From Parendozoicomonas haliclonae (lineage in GTDB: Bacteria > Pseudomonadota > Gammaproteobacteria > Pseudomonadales > Endozoicomonadaceae), in NCBI RefSeq assembly GCF_900174585.1, contig NZ_FWPT01000004.1:124001-188000 (forward strand): a stretch of 64,000 nucleotides of DNA, in the 5' to 3' direction. Position 1 is the stretch's first letter. Each line of letters begins with the position of its first letter. Of the stretch, positions 25,538-33,342 are shown in pieces. The position numbers were made by a program, and so were the translations under genes. A model generated the notes under the pieces. That model worked only from the letters and a program-made list of their open reading frames with translations. It did no database searches and was not told where the DNA came from.

Positions 25538-26920
25538 GTGTACGCACGATCTAAGATCAAGGAAGCAGACAACGACAAACACAATAAAGCAGGCTGTAGG
25601 TACTCTGTGAGCAAACATCCAACCCATGTTGCTGTTATTGGTGCAGGCATTTCCGGTCTGATGGCTATACGTCATCTGGTCAAGGCGGGCTTGAAGGTCA
25701 GTTGCTTTGAACAAAACAGCTGCATTGGCGGGCTTTGGAATTTCCAGCCGCTTGAACAGCTGGTCGATATCCGTAAACCCCATGTTGAACCAGCAACCGC
25801 TCTTTATAAAAATCTCCGCACCAACTTCCCCCTGCCTTTTATGACCATTCCGGACTCTGTCGGCTATCCGGAAAATACACCGCTGTATCCGCTCTGGCAG
25901 ACGGTTCAGCAGTATCTTGAGGATTACGCCTCTCACTATCAGCTACTTCCCCATATTCGTTTTCAAACCAGAGTGACGGACATCGCCAAAATCACTGGAA
26001 AGCAGCCCTGGCAGGTTTCATGGAGTAAAGATGGCAAGGATCAAAAGGAATGCTTCGATAAAGTTGTTATCTGCAACGGTCACAACAGCAAACCTGTTAT
26101 CCCGAAGATTGCTGGCCTTGAAACATTTAAGGGGCTGGTCACTCACAGTTTGTTTTACCGGGAACCCGAGCCTTTCAAGAACCAAAACGTTGCCATTCTT
26201 GGCATAAGTAATTCCGGCGAAGATCTCAGTCTCGATCTCAGCCAGACAGCAAAACATGTTTATCTTTGCGGGCGAACGGCCACGGGCCGAAGTGCAGTTT
26301 CTGACCGGGGAGGCCTTCCTTATGGCCCTCGAAACAATATTACCCAGCACCCGGAAATCATCAGTGCCTCTGGCAAGACTCTGGTGCTTAAAGATGGAAC
26401 CACGCTAAAAGATGTAGACACCTTGCTGTTAACCACCGGCTATAACCACGGGTTTCCCTTCTTTCCGGATTTATCAGCTGTCGGTCTGAAAGCCGGTGAT
26501 CGCTTTCTCTCTCCTCTCTATATAGATACGTTCCATGCTGATGACTCCAGCCTCGCCTTTATTGGGCTACCGGCTTATACCGCAATCTTCTGGCTGGCCT
26601 GGTATCAGTCCATCTGGATTGCCAAAGTTTTCAGTAACCAGCTGACTTTGCCGGACAAGGCGGCCCGGAATTATGCAGTGAGATGGCAGATCGCCCAGTG
26701 CCAGGCGCTTGGTCTGGAAGAACGTCACTATCAGGTTTACAAGGAGCGACAGTTTCCCATGCTGCAAAGAGTGGCTCGCATGGCTGGTGAGTCGCTACCC
26801 AATGCAAAGGCAGAAAGCTGTCTGCTTCAGTCCTTCCAGCACCGTGTTGATTACCCGGATAATTTCCGGGACATCCCCTTTGCAACAATCCCTCCGCTGA
26901 AAGACCTGGGCTTGCGGTAA
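25538..26920 (+). CDS. Flavin-containing monooxygenase
   Basis: The protein has up to 460 residues. FAD motif GAGISG at residues 35-40; the family-identifying FKGLVTHSLFYREP (F-x-G-x3-H-x3-F/Y); NADPH motif GISNSGEDL. It oxygenates nucleophilic N or S atoms, or carries out Baeyer-Villiger-type reactions; in marine bacteria one well-known role is trimethylamine oxidation, but the substrate here is open. The start is either GTG 25538 (AGGA five bases before) or GTG 25607 (AGG before it, giving 437 residues); the Rossmann motif fits both. It is divergent from ybaK. Confidence 0.82.
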   Translation: MYARSKIKEADNDKHNKAGCRYSVSKHPTHVAVIGAGISGLMAIRHLVKAGLKVSCFEQNSCIGGLWNFQPLEQLVDIRKPHVEPATALYKNLRTNFPLPFMTIPDSVGYPENTPLYPLWQTVQQYLEDYASHYQLLPHIRFQTRVTDIAKITGKQPWQVSWSKDGKDQKECFDKVVICNGHNSKPVIPKIAGLETFKGLVTHSLFYREPEPFKNQNVAILGISNSGEDLSLDLSQTAKHVYLCGRTATGRSAVSDRGGLPYGPRNNITQHPEIISASGKTLVLKDGTTLKDVDTLLLTTGYNHGFPFFPDLSAVGLKAGDRFLSPLYIDTFHADDSSLAFIGLPAYTAIFWLAWYQSIWIAKVFSNQLTLPDKAARNYAVRWQIAQCQALGLEERHYQVYKERQFPMLQRVARMAGESLPNAKAESCLLQSFQHRVDYPDNFRDIPFATIPPLKDLGLR

Positions 26921-26950
26921 TTACTACCCTGTTTTGTGGAAGCTAAGTTG

Positions 26951-26979
26951 TTGACACAAAAAAGCAATCTCTCTAATAT
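26951..26979 (+). promoter_or_regulatory. Sigma-70 promoter of the tRNA-Leu genes
   Basis: Perfect -35 TTGACA (26951-26956), 17-base spacer and TAATAT (26974-26979), followed by a GC-rich discriminator (GCCTCG) as expected for growth-rate-controlled stable RNA promoters. It lies 57 bases before the first tRNA-Leu. Confidence 0.85.
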
Positions 26980-27035
26980 TCGCCTCGTTCGCTGAGGGCG
27001 GCAAAGAAAACCACCTCATTGAACGCTGGAAAGAT

Positions 27036-27122
27036 GCCCAGGTGGCGGAATTGGTAGACGCGCTAGCTTCAGGTGCTAGTGTCCGAAAGGGCGTGGAAGT
27101 TCGAGTCTTCTCCTGGGCACCA
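27036..27122 (+). tRNA. tRNA-Leu (CAG)
   Basis: This 87-base class II tRNA has acceptor stem GCCCAGG/CCTGGGC, anticodon loop TTCAGGT with CAG, a long variable arm typical of leucine tRNA, and an encoded CCA end. Confidence 0.97.
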
Positions 27123-27169
27123 ATCATCTTTCCAGACAATCCTTGCTGACGATTTAAAACATCAGCTTT

Positions 27170-27256
27170 GCCCAGGTGGCGGAATTGGTAGACGCGCTAG
27201 CTTCAGGTGCTAGTGTCCGAAAGGGCGTGGAAGTTCGAGTCTTCTCCTGGGCACCA
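27170..27256 (+). tRNA. tRNA-Leu (CAG), second identical copy
   Basis: Identical over all 87 bases to the copy at 27036, separated from it by 47 bases and sharing its promoter. CCA is encoded. Confidence 0.97.
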
Positions 27257-27262
27257 ATTCCC

Positions 27263-27295
27263 AAAAAAGCCAGTCTCTTTGAGACTGGCTTTTTT
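27263..27295 (+). terminator. Terminator of the tRNA-Leu pair
   Basis: A 15-base-pair stem including flanking A and T runs (27263-27277 with 27281-27295), three-base loop. The A/T flanks make it work on both strands. Confidence 0.92.
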
Positions 27296-27497
27296 CATTT
27301 CTGCTTTCTGAAAATTTCATTCCCGCTGCAGGCATCTCAGCCTGGGATATTAGTCCCCACTTTATCTCTCCATCTCTGAGCTCAGGCCAAAGGTCGTTGT
27401 TCGGTCGCTTTATTCTGTACTTGTTAAATAATCTGGTCGAGATACAGGATGCTGTAGAAATATCTCTCCATTTTCATGGAGTTGCTTTCAAACGGTA

Positions 27498-27526
27498 TTG
27501 ACAATTTTCCCACTCATCCATAATAT
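27498..27526 (+). promoter_or_regulatory. Sigma-70 promoter of tRNA-Thr
   Basis: TTGACA (27498-27503), 17-base spacer, TAATAT (27521-27526). The bases from the -10 onward (TAATATTCGCCTCGTT) are identical to those of the tRNA-Leu promoter, so start region and discriminator are shared. Confidence 0.88.
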
Positions 27527-27536
27527 TCGCCTCGTT

Positions 27537-27614
<78 letters not shown>

Positions 27615-27619
27615 CATAC

Positions 27620-27657
27620 AAAGGCCTAGAGGGTTAATGCCCACTAGGCCTTTTTTT
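27620..27657 (+). terminator. Island-borne terminator after tRNA-Thr
   Basis: Stem AAAGGCCTA (27620) with TAGGCCTTT (27645), then seven Ts. It replaces the original tRNA terminator, which now lies beyond attR at 47313. Confidence 0.85.
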
Positions 27658-27670
27658 ATGCCTGCGATTT

Positions 27671-27691
27671 ACTCTAGGTAGCACTCTAGGT
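27671..27691 (+). repeat. Candidate integrase arm sites (left)
   Basis: ACTCTAGGT occurs twice in direct orientation (27671-27679 and 27683-27691), 57 bases inside attL. The same nine bases recur in the same orientation at 47122-47130 near attR. Tyrosine integrases bind short arm-type repeats near each end; these fit that role by position only. Confidence 0.45.
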
Positions 27692-27791
27692 TTACCGAGA
27701 GCAGGGCCTTGCCTTCCATCCCCCCTCATCGCCATACTTCCCGCAATCAGCGATCTAAACAATAAAATCTATAAATAGATGGGGATGATAT

Positions 27792-28337
27792 ATGTCCACT
27801 TCATGGGGCGAGTGGTTTCTTGAAAGCATTTCTTCTTTAGAAAAGCGGCTCAACTATATCCTTGAGATGAAGCGTGTAAGAGAGCTTTGGCTCCAAGGAG
27901 AACTATATCTACTCTCCTCAGACGAACAGAATCTAGATCTCAACCGCCGAGGCATAATCCCTGGTGGAGAAGTAGACCTGATTGGCCAACACCCACGCAT
28001 GATCGCTGAGCTAAAAATCTGTGGAAGTGGTTATTACCCAAAAACTCTGTGCGGATTTCATATCAGCAATGAACTGGCCGCAAAGGATGAATTCACTTTT
28101 GAAGACATGAGATCACACCACTCCACAGAGGGAAGTGTCTTTAAAGATTTCTGCCGCCTATATGATGCTGACGACTCCTATGAGAAATACATGATCATTG
28201 TCATTCCTAAGCTTTGCAGAAGAGACACACTGGGCCAGATCCTTGAACAGACTATTTTCCCTGGGCTCGAGTTCCATCGGCATCATGAATATTTCGACAT
28301 CAGAGTTTTTCAGCTCCCAAATCGTTCTAAGTTTTAA
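27792..28337 (+). CDS. Putative PD-(D/E)xK nuclease-like protein
   Basis: The 181-residue protein has an N-terminal helical part followed by GGEVDLIGQHPRMIAELKI. The Glu-Val-Asp, then a short turn and a strand ending in Glu-x-Lys, are the arrangement of the PD-(D/E)xK nuclease core. A GGGG site lies before the ATG. The gene is the first one inside attL; its 3' end overlaps the convergent serine recombinase gene by 11 bases. It could be a restriction-like nuclease or a DNA-processing accessory. Family assignment rests on the motif alone. Confidence 0.55.
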   Translation: MSTSWGEWFLESISSLEKRLNYILEMKRVRELWLQGELYLLSSDEQNLDLNRRGIIPGGEVDLIGQHPRMIAELKICGSGYYPKTLCGFHISNELAAKDEFTFEDMRSHHSTEGSVFKDFCRLYDADDSYEKYMIIVIPKLCRRDTLGQILEQTIFPGLEFHRHHEYFDIRVFQLPNRSKF

Positions 28338-28992
28338 GCACTTCTAGCCTCTTCAAAAGACGCGACACCTGAGAACTCTGCCAAATACCGTTTCTTACGG
28401 TCATAACTCCTGCAGTATTCAAAGCTTCTGCAATCTCACGGGTAGTCTTCCCTTGGTTAACCAATGGTATAACAATTTTCTCCAGCGCCTGAGCCCGTCT
28501 ATCAGCCTCTATACGTGCTGCTCGGTTACGCTGGCCTGTCTTGTCCCTCAGACCGCCCAATTTCACGCCTCTGGCCTTTGCTTCCCTTAATGCGGCTTTC
28601 GTGCGGGCAGAGATAAAGTCACGCTCCTGTTCAGCCAGAGCGGCGTAGATGTGTAACTGGAACTTGTCGGCATGGGGCATACAGGCCACCTTAATTCGTA
28701 GCCTGCGGTCATCAAGAAGAGAGGCAATGAACGATACCTTCCGGCTCAATCTGTCCAGCTTGGACACCAGCAGCGTGGCTCCCGTTGCTCTGGCCTGATC
28801 CATGGCCTTGGATAGTTCTGGCCGCCCGGCTACCGTTCCGCTCTCCACTTCCAGGTACGAAGCCAGCACTTCATGATTACCCGTAGCATAACCATCCAGA
28901 TACAACGCGATATCCCGATCCTGGGCTTCAAGGCCGAGACCGGACTCTCCTTGCCGCTTCGTGGAAACACGCCGGTAAACGATGTACTGATC
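28327..28992 (-). CDS. Small serine recombinase (resolvase/invertase type)
   Basis: The protein has 221 residues from ATG 28992, set by AGGG seven bases before; the frame upstream has no comparable site. The catalytic serine is in YRRVSTKRQGESGLGLEAQ (S10), with KLDRLSR as the active-site Arg region and RTKAALREAKARGVKLGG leading into the DNA-binding part. The C-terminus has a helix-turn-helix (TTREIAEALNTAGVMT). It catalyses resolution or inversion at a short site. The element already has a tyrosine integrase, so this protein probably has a second job such as dimer resolution. Confidence 0.87.
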   Translation of the reverse strand, partial: DQYIVYRRVSTKRQGESGLGLEAQDRDIALYLDGYATGNHEVLASYLEVESGTVAGRPELSKAMDQARATGATLLVSKLDRLSRKVSFIASLLDDRRLRIKVACMPHADKFQLHIYAALAEQERDFISARTKAALREAKARGVKLGGLRDKTGQRNRAARIEADRRAQALEKIVIPLVNQGKTTREIAEALNTAGVMTVRNGIWQSSQVSRLLKRLEVLKT

Positions 28993-29153
28993 CATGCTGC
29001 TGCCCTGTAATCTCTGGTGTTCTTGTTTGTAGAGCAGCAGGTATAGGCTGTTTGCAACAAATAACAACGTCCGTTGTGGGTGTTGCAGAACTCAACCTCA
29101 ATAGCCAATAAACCCGGTGTGGTAGAATATGCGCATCATCAGGGAGGATGGTT

Positions 29154-29585
29154 ATGCAGCCAAAACATCAGCGGTTCGTAGACGAATACATTATCGACCA
29201 GAACGCTACACGTGCGGCTATCGCTGCCGGTTACAGTGAACGGACAGCCACCAGTCAAGGGTCACGCCTGTTAACAAAAGTTAAGGTTCAGCAGGCTATC
29301 GAAGAACGGCAGAACCAGATTAGCCAGTCTCTGCAGATAACAGCCAGTGATAAACGGGAGCGCCTGTGGGCCATTGCCACGTTTAATACCGAGACCATTG
29401 AAGATCCCCATGGGGAAATGCGAATGCGTGATCCCAGAGCGGCTACCAGCGCCATTGCCGAGCTAAATAAAATGGATGGCGCTTACGTTCAGGCAGGTAG
29501 CGAGCAAACACAGGTGACGTTTATCCAGAACTTCGGTGACGATTGGCACGAAACACCGTTGCTGGTCAGTGAGCAGGATATGTAA
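29154..29585 (+). CDS. terS: Phage terminase small subunit
   Basis: The 143-residue protein of the Terminase_2 family starts MQPKHQRFVDEYIIDQNATRAAIAAGYSERTA, the usual DNA-binding helix-turn-helix of P2/lambdoid-like small subunits. TerS recognises the packaging site and recruits the large subunit. GGGAGG before ATG 29154 decides the start; the ATG at 29148 overlaps that site. No large subunit is encoded in the island. In PICI satellites a stand-alone TerS redirects a helper phage's packaging motor; that role is inferred here. Confidence 0.88.
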   Translation: MQPKHQRFVDEYIIDQNATRAAIAAGYSERTATSQGSRLLTKVKVQQAIEERQNQISQSLQITASDKRERLWAIATFNTETIEDPHGEMRMRDPRAATSAIAELNKMDGAYVQAGSEQTQVTFIQNFGDDWHETPLLVSEQDM

Positions 29586-29683
29586 ATGTTGGGGGGGGGT
29601 AGTACCGGGGTAGCTGGACATGGGACTCCCCCCACCGTTTTGTACCAGTGGGGGTAGAACGCATACACCGTTTATAGTTATCT
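29586..29683. other. Short intergenic with G9 run and dyads after terS
   Basis: A run of nine Gs (29591-29599), the small palindrome GGTAGTACC, and a seven-base-pair stem (CCCCCAC at 29629 with GTGGGGG at 29648). This unusually GC-structured gap next to terS could be a packaging or control site, or the end of both convergent transcripts. Confidence 0.35.
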
Positions 29684-30040
29684 CTAACTTCTATCGCGAC
29701 CGGTCAAATCTTTCTGGATAAGCTGCCGCAGAGCTGTCAGATCGGGGTATACCCCTTTGCGAATATCAAGAAGATCATCTTCAGTCAGATAGTCACATAG
29801 CAAGACTGTTATTGAGATCGATAGCCCTTCACATAAGAACCGAAATGCCTCACCTACTGTTGATGTCCCCTGTTGCCCAGCCAATGCCTTGAGCAAGAAG
29901 GGTTTATCCTTTTTGAGATGTGCCATGACCTGATCTGTTAATAAAGACTTCGGACCGTGGAATACCAATTTCTGACTGCCTACCAGATTGACACTGACTC
30001 CGTGTATTTCCAGCCATGTGAGAAGTTGGAGCGGGCTCAT
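29684..30040 (-). CDS. Small protein with TubC-like N-terminal docking domain
   Basis: In this 118-residue protein residues 2-52 (SPLQLLTWLEIHGVSVNLVG, then LVFHGPKSLLTDQVMAHLKKDKPFLLKAL) match the TubC N-terminal docking fold known from hybrid NRPS/PKS assembly lines, where it joins protein partners. The C-terminal half is helical and unrecognised. The start overlaps the stop of the ATPase gene by four bases, so the two are coupled. Here it likely acts as a replication-module adaptor rather than in biosynthesis. Confidence 0.65.
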   Translation of the reverse strand: MSPLQLLTWLEIHGVSVNLVGSQKLVFHGPKSLLTDQVMAHLKKDKPFLLKALAGQQGTSTVGEAFRFLCEGLSISITVLLCDYLTEDDLLDIRKGVYPDLTALRQLIQKDLTGRDRS

Positions 30041-31647
30041 ATGACCCGCTCCGTAAGCATGTCACCGGAATTATCAGGCTTTTTAGGCTCACTAACTTCA
30101 CTATGTGCACTCTGAGCTTGATAACCCGGTGTAGGTAGTGCACTTACCGCACGTTTATAGCCAGGTAAAAGCTCCACCGTTACCAATTTCCCATGGCTGT
30201 TTCTAGGGTCATCTGCCTTGGGGCATATCAGGTTGATTCCGACCTCATGGAATCCGGCAGCATGACGCTTGAGTGCGTTTGCCAAGCCCTTACCGCTGGT
30301 AACCCACCCCACGCTACTACGTGGTCTATAAGGCTCCAGTCGAGATAATAATCCGGCATAATTTCCTCGGTACACCAGATCTGACTGACTGTTTTCACAC
30401 AGTTTTATCAGGGCCATACAGACTGGGCTAGTTTCCAGGCTGGTCAGTATCAGCTCCTTCTTATTGGCGCGAAGCAGGTCATTAAAAGAGTGCTGACTCC
30501 CCATAACCCGCCCCACAGCTTCCCCCATGTAGCCGAAGTCAACAAGCCGGGGAGGGTTCTCAAGTTTTATCTCCGGTAACACTTTCAAGGCGTCAGCTAT
30601 AAGCTGAAACAGTGCACCCAGTATTCGGGGGTGGGCTTCTGCATACTCCTCCTCCAAACACTTCTTCGATTTTCTTTGATTGTCAGGCAGAGCCTCCAGC
30701 TCGATACTTACGCAGCGATCAATCAGGTCCATCCTTGTCGCCATGGCCGTAATACCGTTGATAATTTGCGGTCGTAACGCCTGCAGGACGGTTTCATCGG
30801 CGTCGGAATGTGATGTACGCTTCACATATGCAGACCCCGTGGAGACTTGACACAACAGATCCTGTTCCCGTCCTGAGAGATCGGACCGGTTTTCTATGGT
30901 AACGACCCACGTATACTGGCAACTGACGAAGAAGGCCTGTTCGCTATCTGGCAGGTTTCGCAATGGTGCTGTGCTTGGATCTGTCAGAGAGCGTACCATT
31001 TCGGTTAAATGACTCTTTCCTGAACCATGGTCGCCGAGCAGTTCAAGTACAGGCTTCTGAGTATCTTGACGCAGAGCATCTACAATCCACCCAAGAACCA
31101 GCAACTGGCAGTTTTTGGGGATGTTCACAAATCGCCACAGTTCATTTATATCGCCGCCTCTCACCGGAGTGGGAAACGCTTTCATCGTTTTAGCGCGAAT
31201 AAAGGGCACCGGGCTCTGATCCAGAATGCGCCAACCTTCAGCGGTAATCTCTACAACCTGCCATTTGTCATTACACAAATCGATATACCACTTACCATCC
31301 ACGAAGGCTGTGCGAATGTAGACCTGGCGTGTATCCCCTTCAAACAGCGCCAGCCCCGCCAGTGTCTGACACACTTCTTTCAGGGATTCCTGCTTCGCCA
31401 TTTTTTTGTAATTGCTGAAATACCAATACCTCAACGTATATTGGAACTCTTTACTGGATATCGGCCAGTGTTCCTGAACGGTTGGGCTGCTGTAATATGA
31501 AACGAATGCCCGTCCGTCCTCGGTTTTGTAAAAATCACACTTCGCTTTTGCCAGTTCAAAAATTTTTTCTACGGCATTTTTAGATTGTTCAACGTGTTTA
31601 TCCGGCGGCGTTGAAAACGCCGCCTTTATCTCTTCCGAACCGGTCAT
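30037..31647 (-). CDS. Phage-type replicative P-loop ATPase
   Basis: This 536-residue protein has Walker A LLGDHGSGKSHL (residues 203-214) in the middle and an acid-rich strand soon after (WVVTIENRSDLSG). It then has a region of the sort seen in satellite and phage replication ATPases (TRMDLIDRCVSIELEAL). It is placed directly after the Toprim primase with a four-base overlap, so it is most likely the helicase partner. The N-terminal 150 residues are not recognised. I infer helicase activity; the sequence shows only the P-loop fold. Confidence 0.75.
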   Translation of the reverse strand: MTGSEEIKAAFSTPPDKHVEQSKNAVEKIFELAKAKCDFYKTEDGRAFVSYYSSPTVQEHWPISSKEFQYTLRYWYFSNYKKMAKQESLKEVCQTLAGLALFEGDTRQVYIRTAFVDGKWYIDLCNDKWQVVEITAEGWRILDQSPVPFIRAKTMKAFPTPVRGGDINELWRFVNIPKNCQLLVLGWIVDALRQDTQKPVLELLGDHGSGKSHLTEMVRSLTDPSTAPLRNLPDSEQAFFVSCQYTWVVTIENRSDLSGREQDLLCQVSTGSAYVKRTSHSDADETVLQALRPQIINGITAMATRMDLIDRCVSIELEALPDNQRKSKKCLEEEYAEAHPRILGALFQLIADALKVLPEIKLENPPRLVDFGYMGEAVGRVMGSQHSFNDLLRANKKELILTSLETSPVCMALIKLCENSQSDLVYRGNYAGLLSRLEPYRPRSSVGWVTSGKGLANALKRHAAGFHEVGINLICPKADDPRNSHGKLVTVELLPGYKRAVSALPTPGYQAQSAHSEVSEPKKPDNSGDMLTERVI

Positions 31648-32516
31648 AAGAGACTGCCCAGCATCAGATCATTAAAGTCCGTTCCTGGCACGCCTTCCGG
31701 GAACTTGGGCAGAACAACATCTGCGTGAACCTTTTCAGCCGCTTCATTCGCCTTCAACAGCCCAGTATTAATTTTCTTAAACCGGTCATTATCCGCTGCT
31801 ATGACGATTCGGATATGGGGATACTTGCTGCGTATCGCCTCAGCCACGGGTAATATATTTCCGGCATTAAAGGCGACCGCAACTGGGGTTCCGGTTATTT
31901 CATGGAGTGTTGCTCCAGTGGCATACCCCTCCGCGATAATCACTTCATGCTCAATATCGCCAATCAGATGCATACAACCGTTTATTCGCCCACCTTTGGC
32001 AAAACGCTTCTCACCGTCCCCATCGATATACTGGATACTCCATAACACGCCATCTATATCACGGAGCGGAATCAGCAGGCGATCAGCAGCCTGGCGTATT
32101 CCATATGGTCTAACACGCTTGGTAGCCAGATAAGGATGGCTGGCCGCTGCACGCCTCGCATTCTTCCAGCGGTTGGCTGCCAAGGTTCGCGATTCTCGCT
32201 GCACAAGATCCTTCTCATACCGAGCAAATGAGCAATCTCTTTTGTGCATATATTTCTGCTGTTGCCGCTGGTTCCATGTTTCATGTACAGGTCGATTAAG
32301 GTGCACAGTTTCACGGTCGCCGGTTTTAAACGAACCAAAAACCGCAATATCAATACCAACAATGCAAATAACCCAAGCACTGGGTCGATTAGGTTTATCG
32401 CCTTCGACGCAATAATTGTATATCGTCCCCGGAACTAGACTGGTGACATCCAATTCCAGCGGCATCAGGCCACACTTGGCCATTTTACTAATAAGTAAAT
32501 CTAATCCATTCATCAT
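31644..32516 (-). CDS. Toprim-domain primase
   Basis: The 290-residue protein carries the Toprim signature in its C-terminal half: VIIAEGYATGATLHEITG (catalytic Glu) and IRIVIAADND (Asp-x-Asp). The middle part YGIRQAADRLLIPLRDIDGVLWSIQYIDGDGEKRF is the typical primase/TraC-like entry to the Toprim domain. It makes RNA primers for replication of the element. No zinc finger is seen at the N-terminus. Four-base overlap with the downstream ATPase gene. Confidence 0.85.
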   Translation of the reverse strand: MMNGLDLLISKMAKCGLMPLELDVTSLVPGTIYNYCVEGDKPNRPSAWVICIVGIDIAVFGSFKTGDRETVHLNRPVHETWNQRQQQKYMHKRDCSFARYEKDLVQRESRTLAANRWKNARRAAASHPYLATKRVRPYGIRQAADRLLIPLRDIDGVLWSIQYIDGDGEKRFAKGGRINGCMHLIGDIEHEVIIAEGYATGATLHEITGTPVAVAFNAGNILPVAEAIRSKYPHIRIVIAADNDRFKKINTGLLKANEAAEKVHADVVLPKFPEGVPGTDFNDLMLGSLL

Positions 32517-32592
32517 TCAGGCTTCCTGCCATTATTGGAAATGGCCAGCGGAACTTACTGCACCGCTGGCGGTTATGAATAAAGCTCTCTTA

Positions 32593-32817
32593 CTAAGCGT
32601 CGTAACCTGCACGGCGGAACTCAGAAGCGATAACGTCTCGTCTGATATCGTTGACGATCTGCGAGAAGCTACGCTTACTGTCTTCCAGATCGGCTATGGC
32701 GTTTTCTATCGCCTCATCTGGAATTTGCAGCTCTTTGAGACTGGCGGTATTCCACCTTCTTACTGCGATTTTGATGAGGGAGACAAAAGCCTCCCGGTCA
32801 TTTTTTACTGTATTCAT
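32593..32817 (-). CDS. Small helical protein after AlpA
   Basis: The protein has 74 residues starting at ATG 32817, with AGGA seven bases before and the ATG overlapping the AlpA stop. It is charged and mainly helical (NDREAFVSLIKIAVRRWNTASLKELQIPDEAIENAIADLED). No family recognised. Translational coupling suggests it acts with AlpA or the primase, for example as a small replication or regulatory factor. Confidence 0.65.
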   Translation of the reverse strand: MNTVKNDREAFVSLIKIAVRRWNTASLKELQIPDEAIENAIADLEDSKRSFSQIVNDIRRDVIASEFRRAGYDA

Positions 32818-33092
32818 GATTGCTTCCTCGCATCCATGCGTTCTTTTGCCCAATCGATCAGTTCAGATAGAACCCAACGGGCACCTTTATTACTTTGCAG
32901 AATGATAGGCTCAGGAAACTGCTGCCCCGCCATCAACCGATATATAGTGGTCCGACTTATATCAAAGGTATCTTCAATAAATTGCCGTCGAACAAAGCGA
33001 ACCTGCGCTGTTTCCAATTTCTGGAAGGCGGCAAGCACTGCCTCCATAACGCTCTCATCTTCGAGAGCTGGCTTACTATCCGTGTCAGCCAT
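32814..33092 (-). CDS. AlpA-family phage regulatory protein
   Basis: The protein has 92 residues. The helix-turn-helix core FIEDTFDISRTTIYRLMAGQQFPEPIILQSNKGARWVLSELIDWAKERM is that of the AlpA/excisionase-like group. AlpA proteins activate integrase or excision genes and replication genes in P4-like satellites and PICIs. It heads the leftward replication operon (AlpA, small protein, primase, ATPase, TubC-like). Confidence 0.9.
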   Translation of the reverse strand: MADTDSKPALEDESVMEAVLAAFQKLETAQVRFVRRQFIEDTFDISRTTIYRLMAGQQFPEPIILQSNKGARWVLSELIDWAKERMDARKQS

Positions 33093-33342
33093 ATTACTGT
33101 TCTCTTTTGGTTTCTAGGGACTGCTTTTTGTGCCCGGGTACATACCTGACAATACAAGAGAAATAGCCCTCTGCAAGGCGACGCAAGTACCCCGACACTT
33201 TTCAAAAACCCTTCAATACAAGCGTTTTTCAGGAAAATACAGGAAAAACAAAACGACCAAGTAAGTCTAAATGGAGGGAAATCAAATGGAGAAATTTACA
33301 GAAAGAGTGGCCTGAAAAGCTCAGGCCGGTAGAAGTGGATAT
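33093..33342. other. Intergenic before alpA
   Basis: Probable promoter region of the replication operon, with A/T-rich tracts around 33,190-33,260. A seven-base-pair hairpin (GGCCTGA at 33309 with TCAGGCC at 33321) lies behind the minus-strand gene ending at 33343. A nine-codon frame at 33,285 has GGAGGG before it but no other support. Confidence 0.4.

Noticed and set aside
27176..27379. 67-codon frame starting inside the second tRNA-Leu
   Set aside because: Overlaps a functional tRNA and its terminator.
33285..33314. Nine-codon frame after a GGAGGG site upstream of alpA
   Set aside because: Too short to support without expression data; could be a leader peptide but nothing else argues for it.
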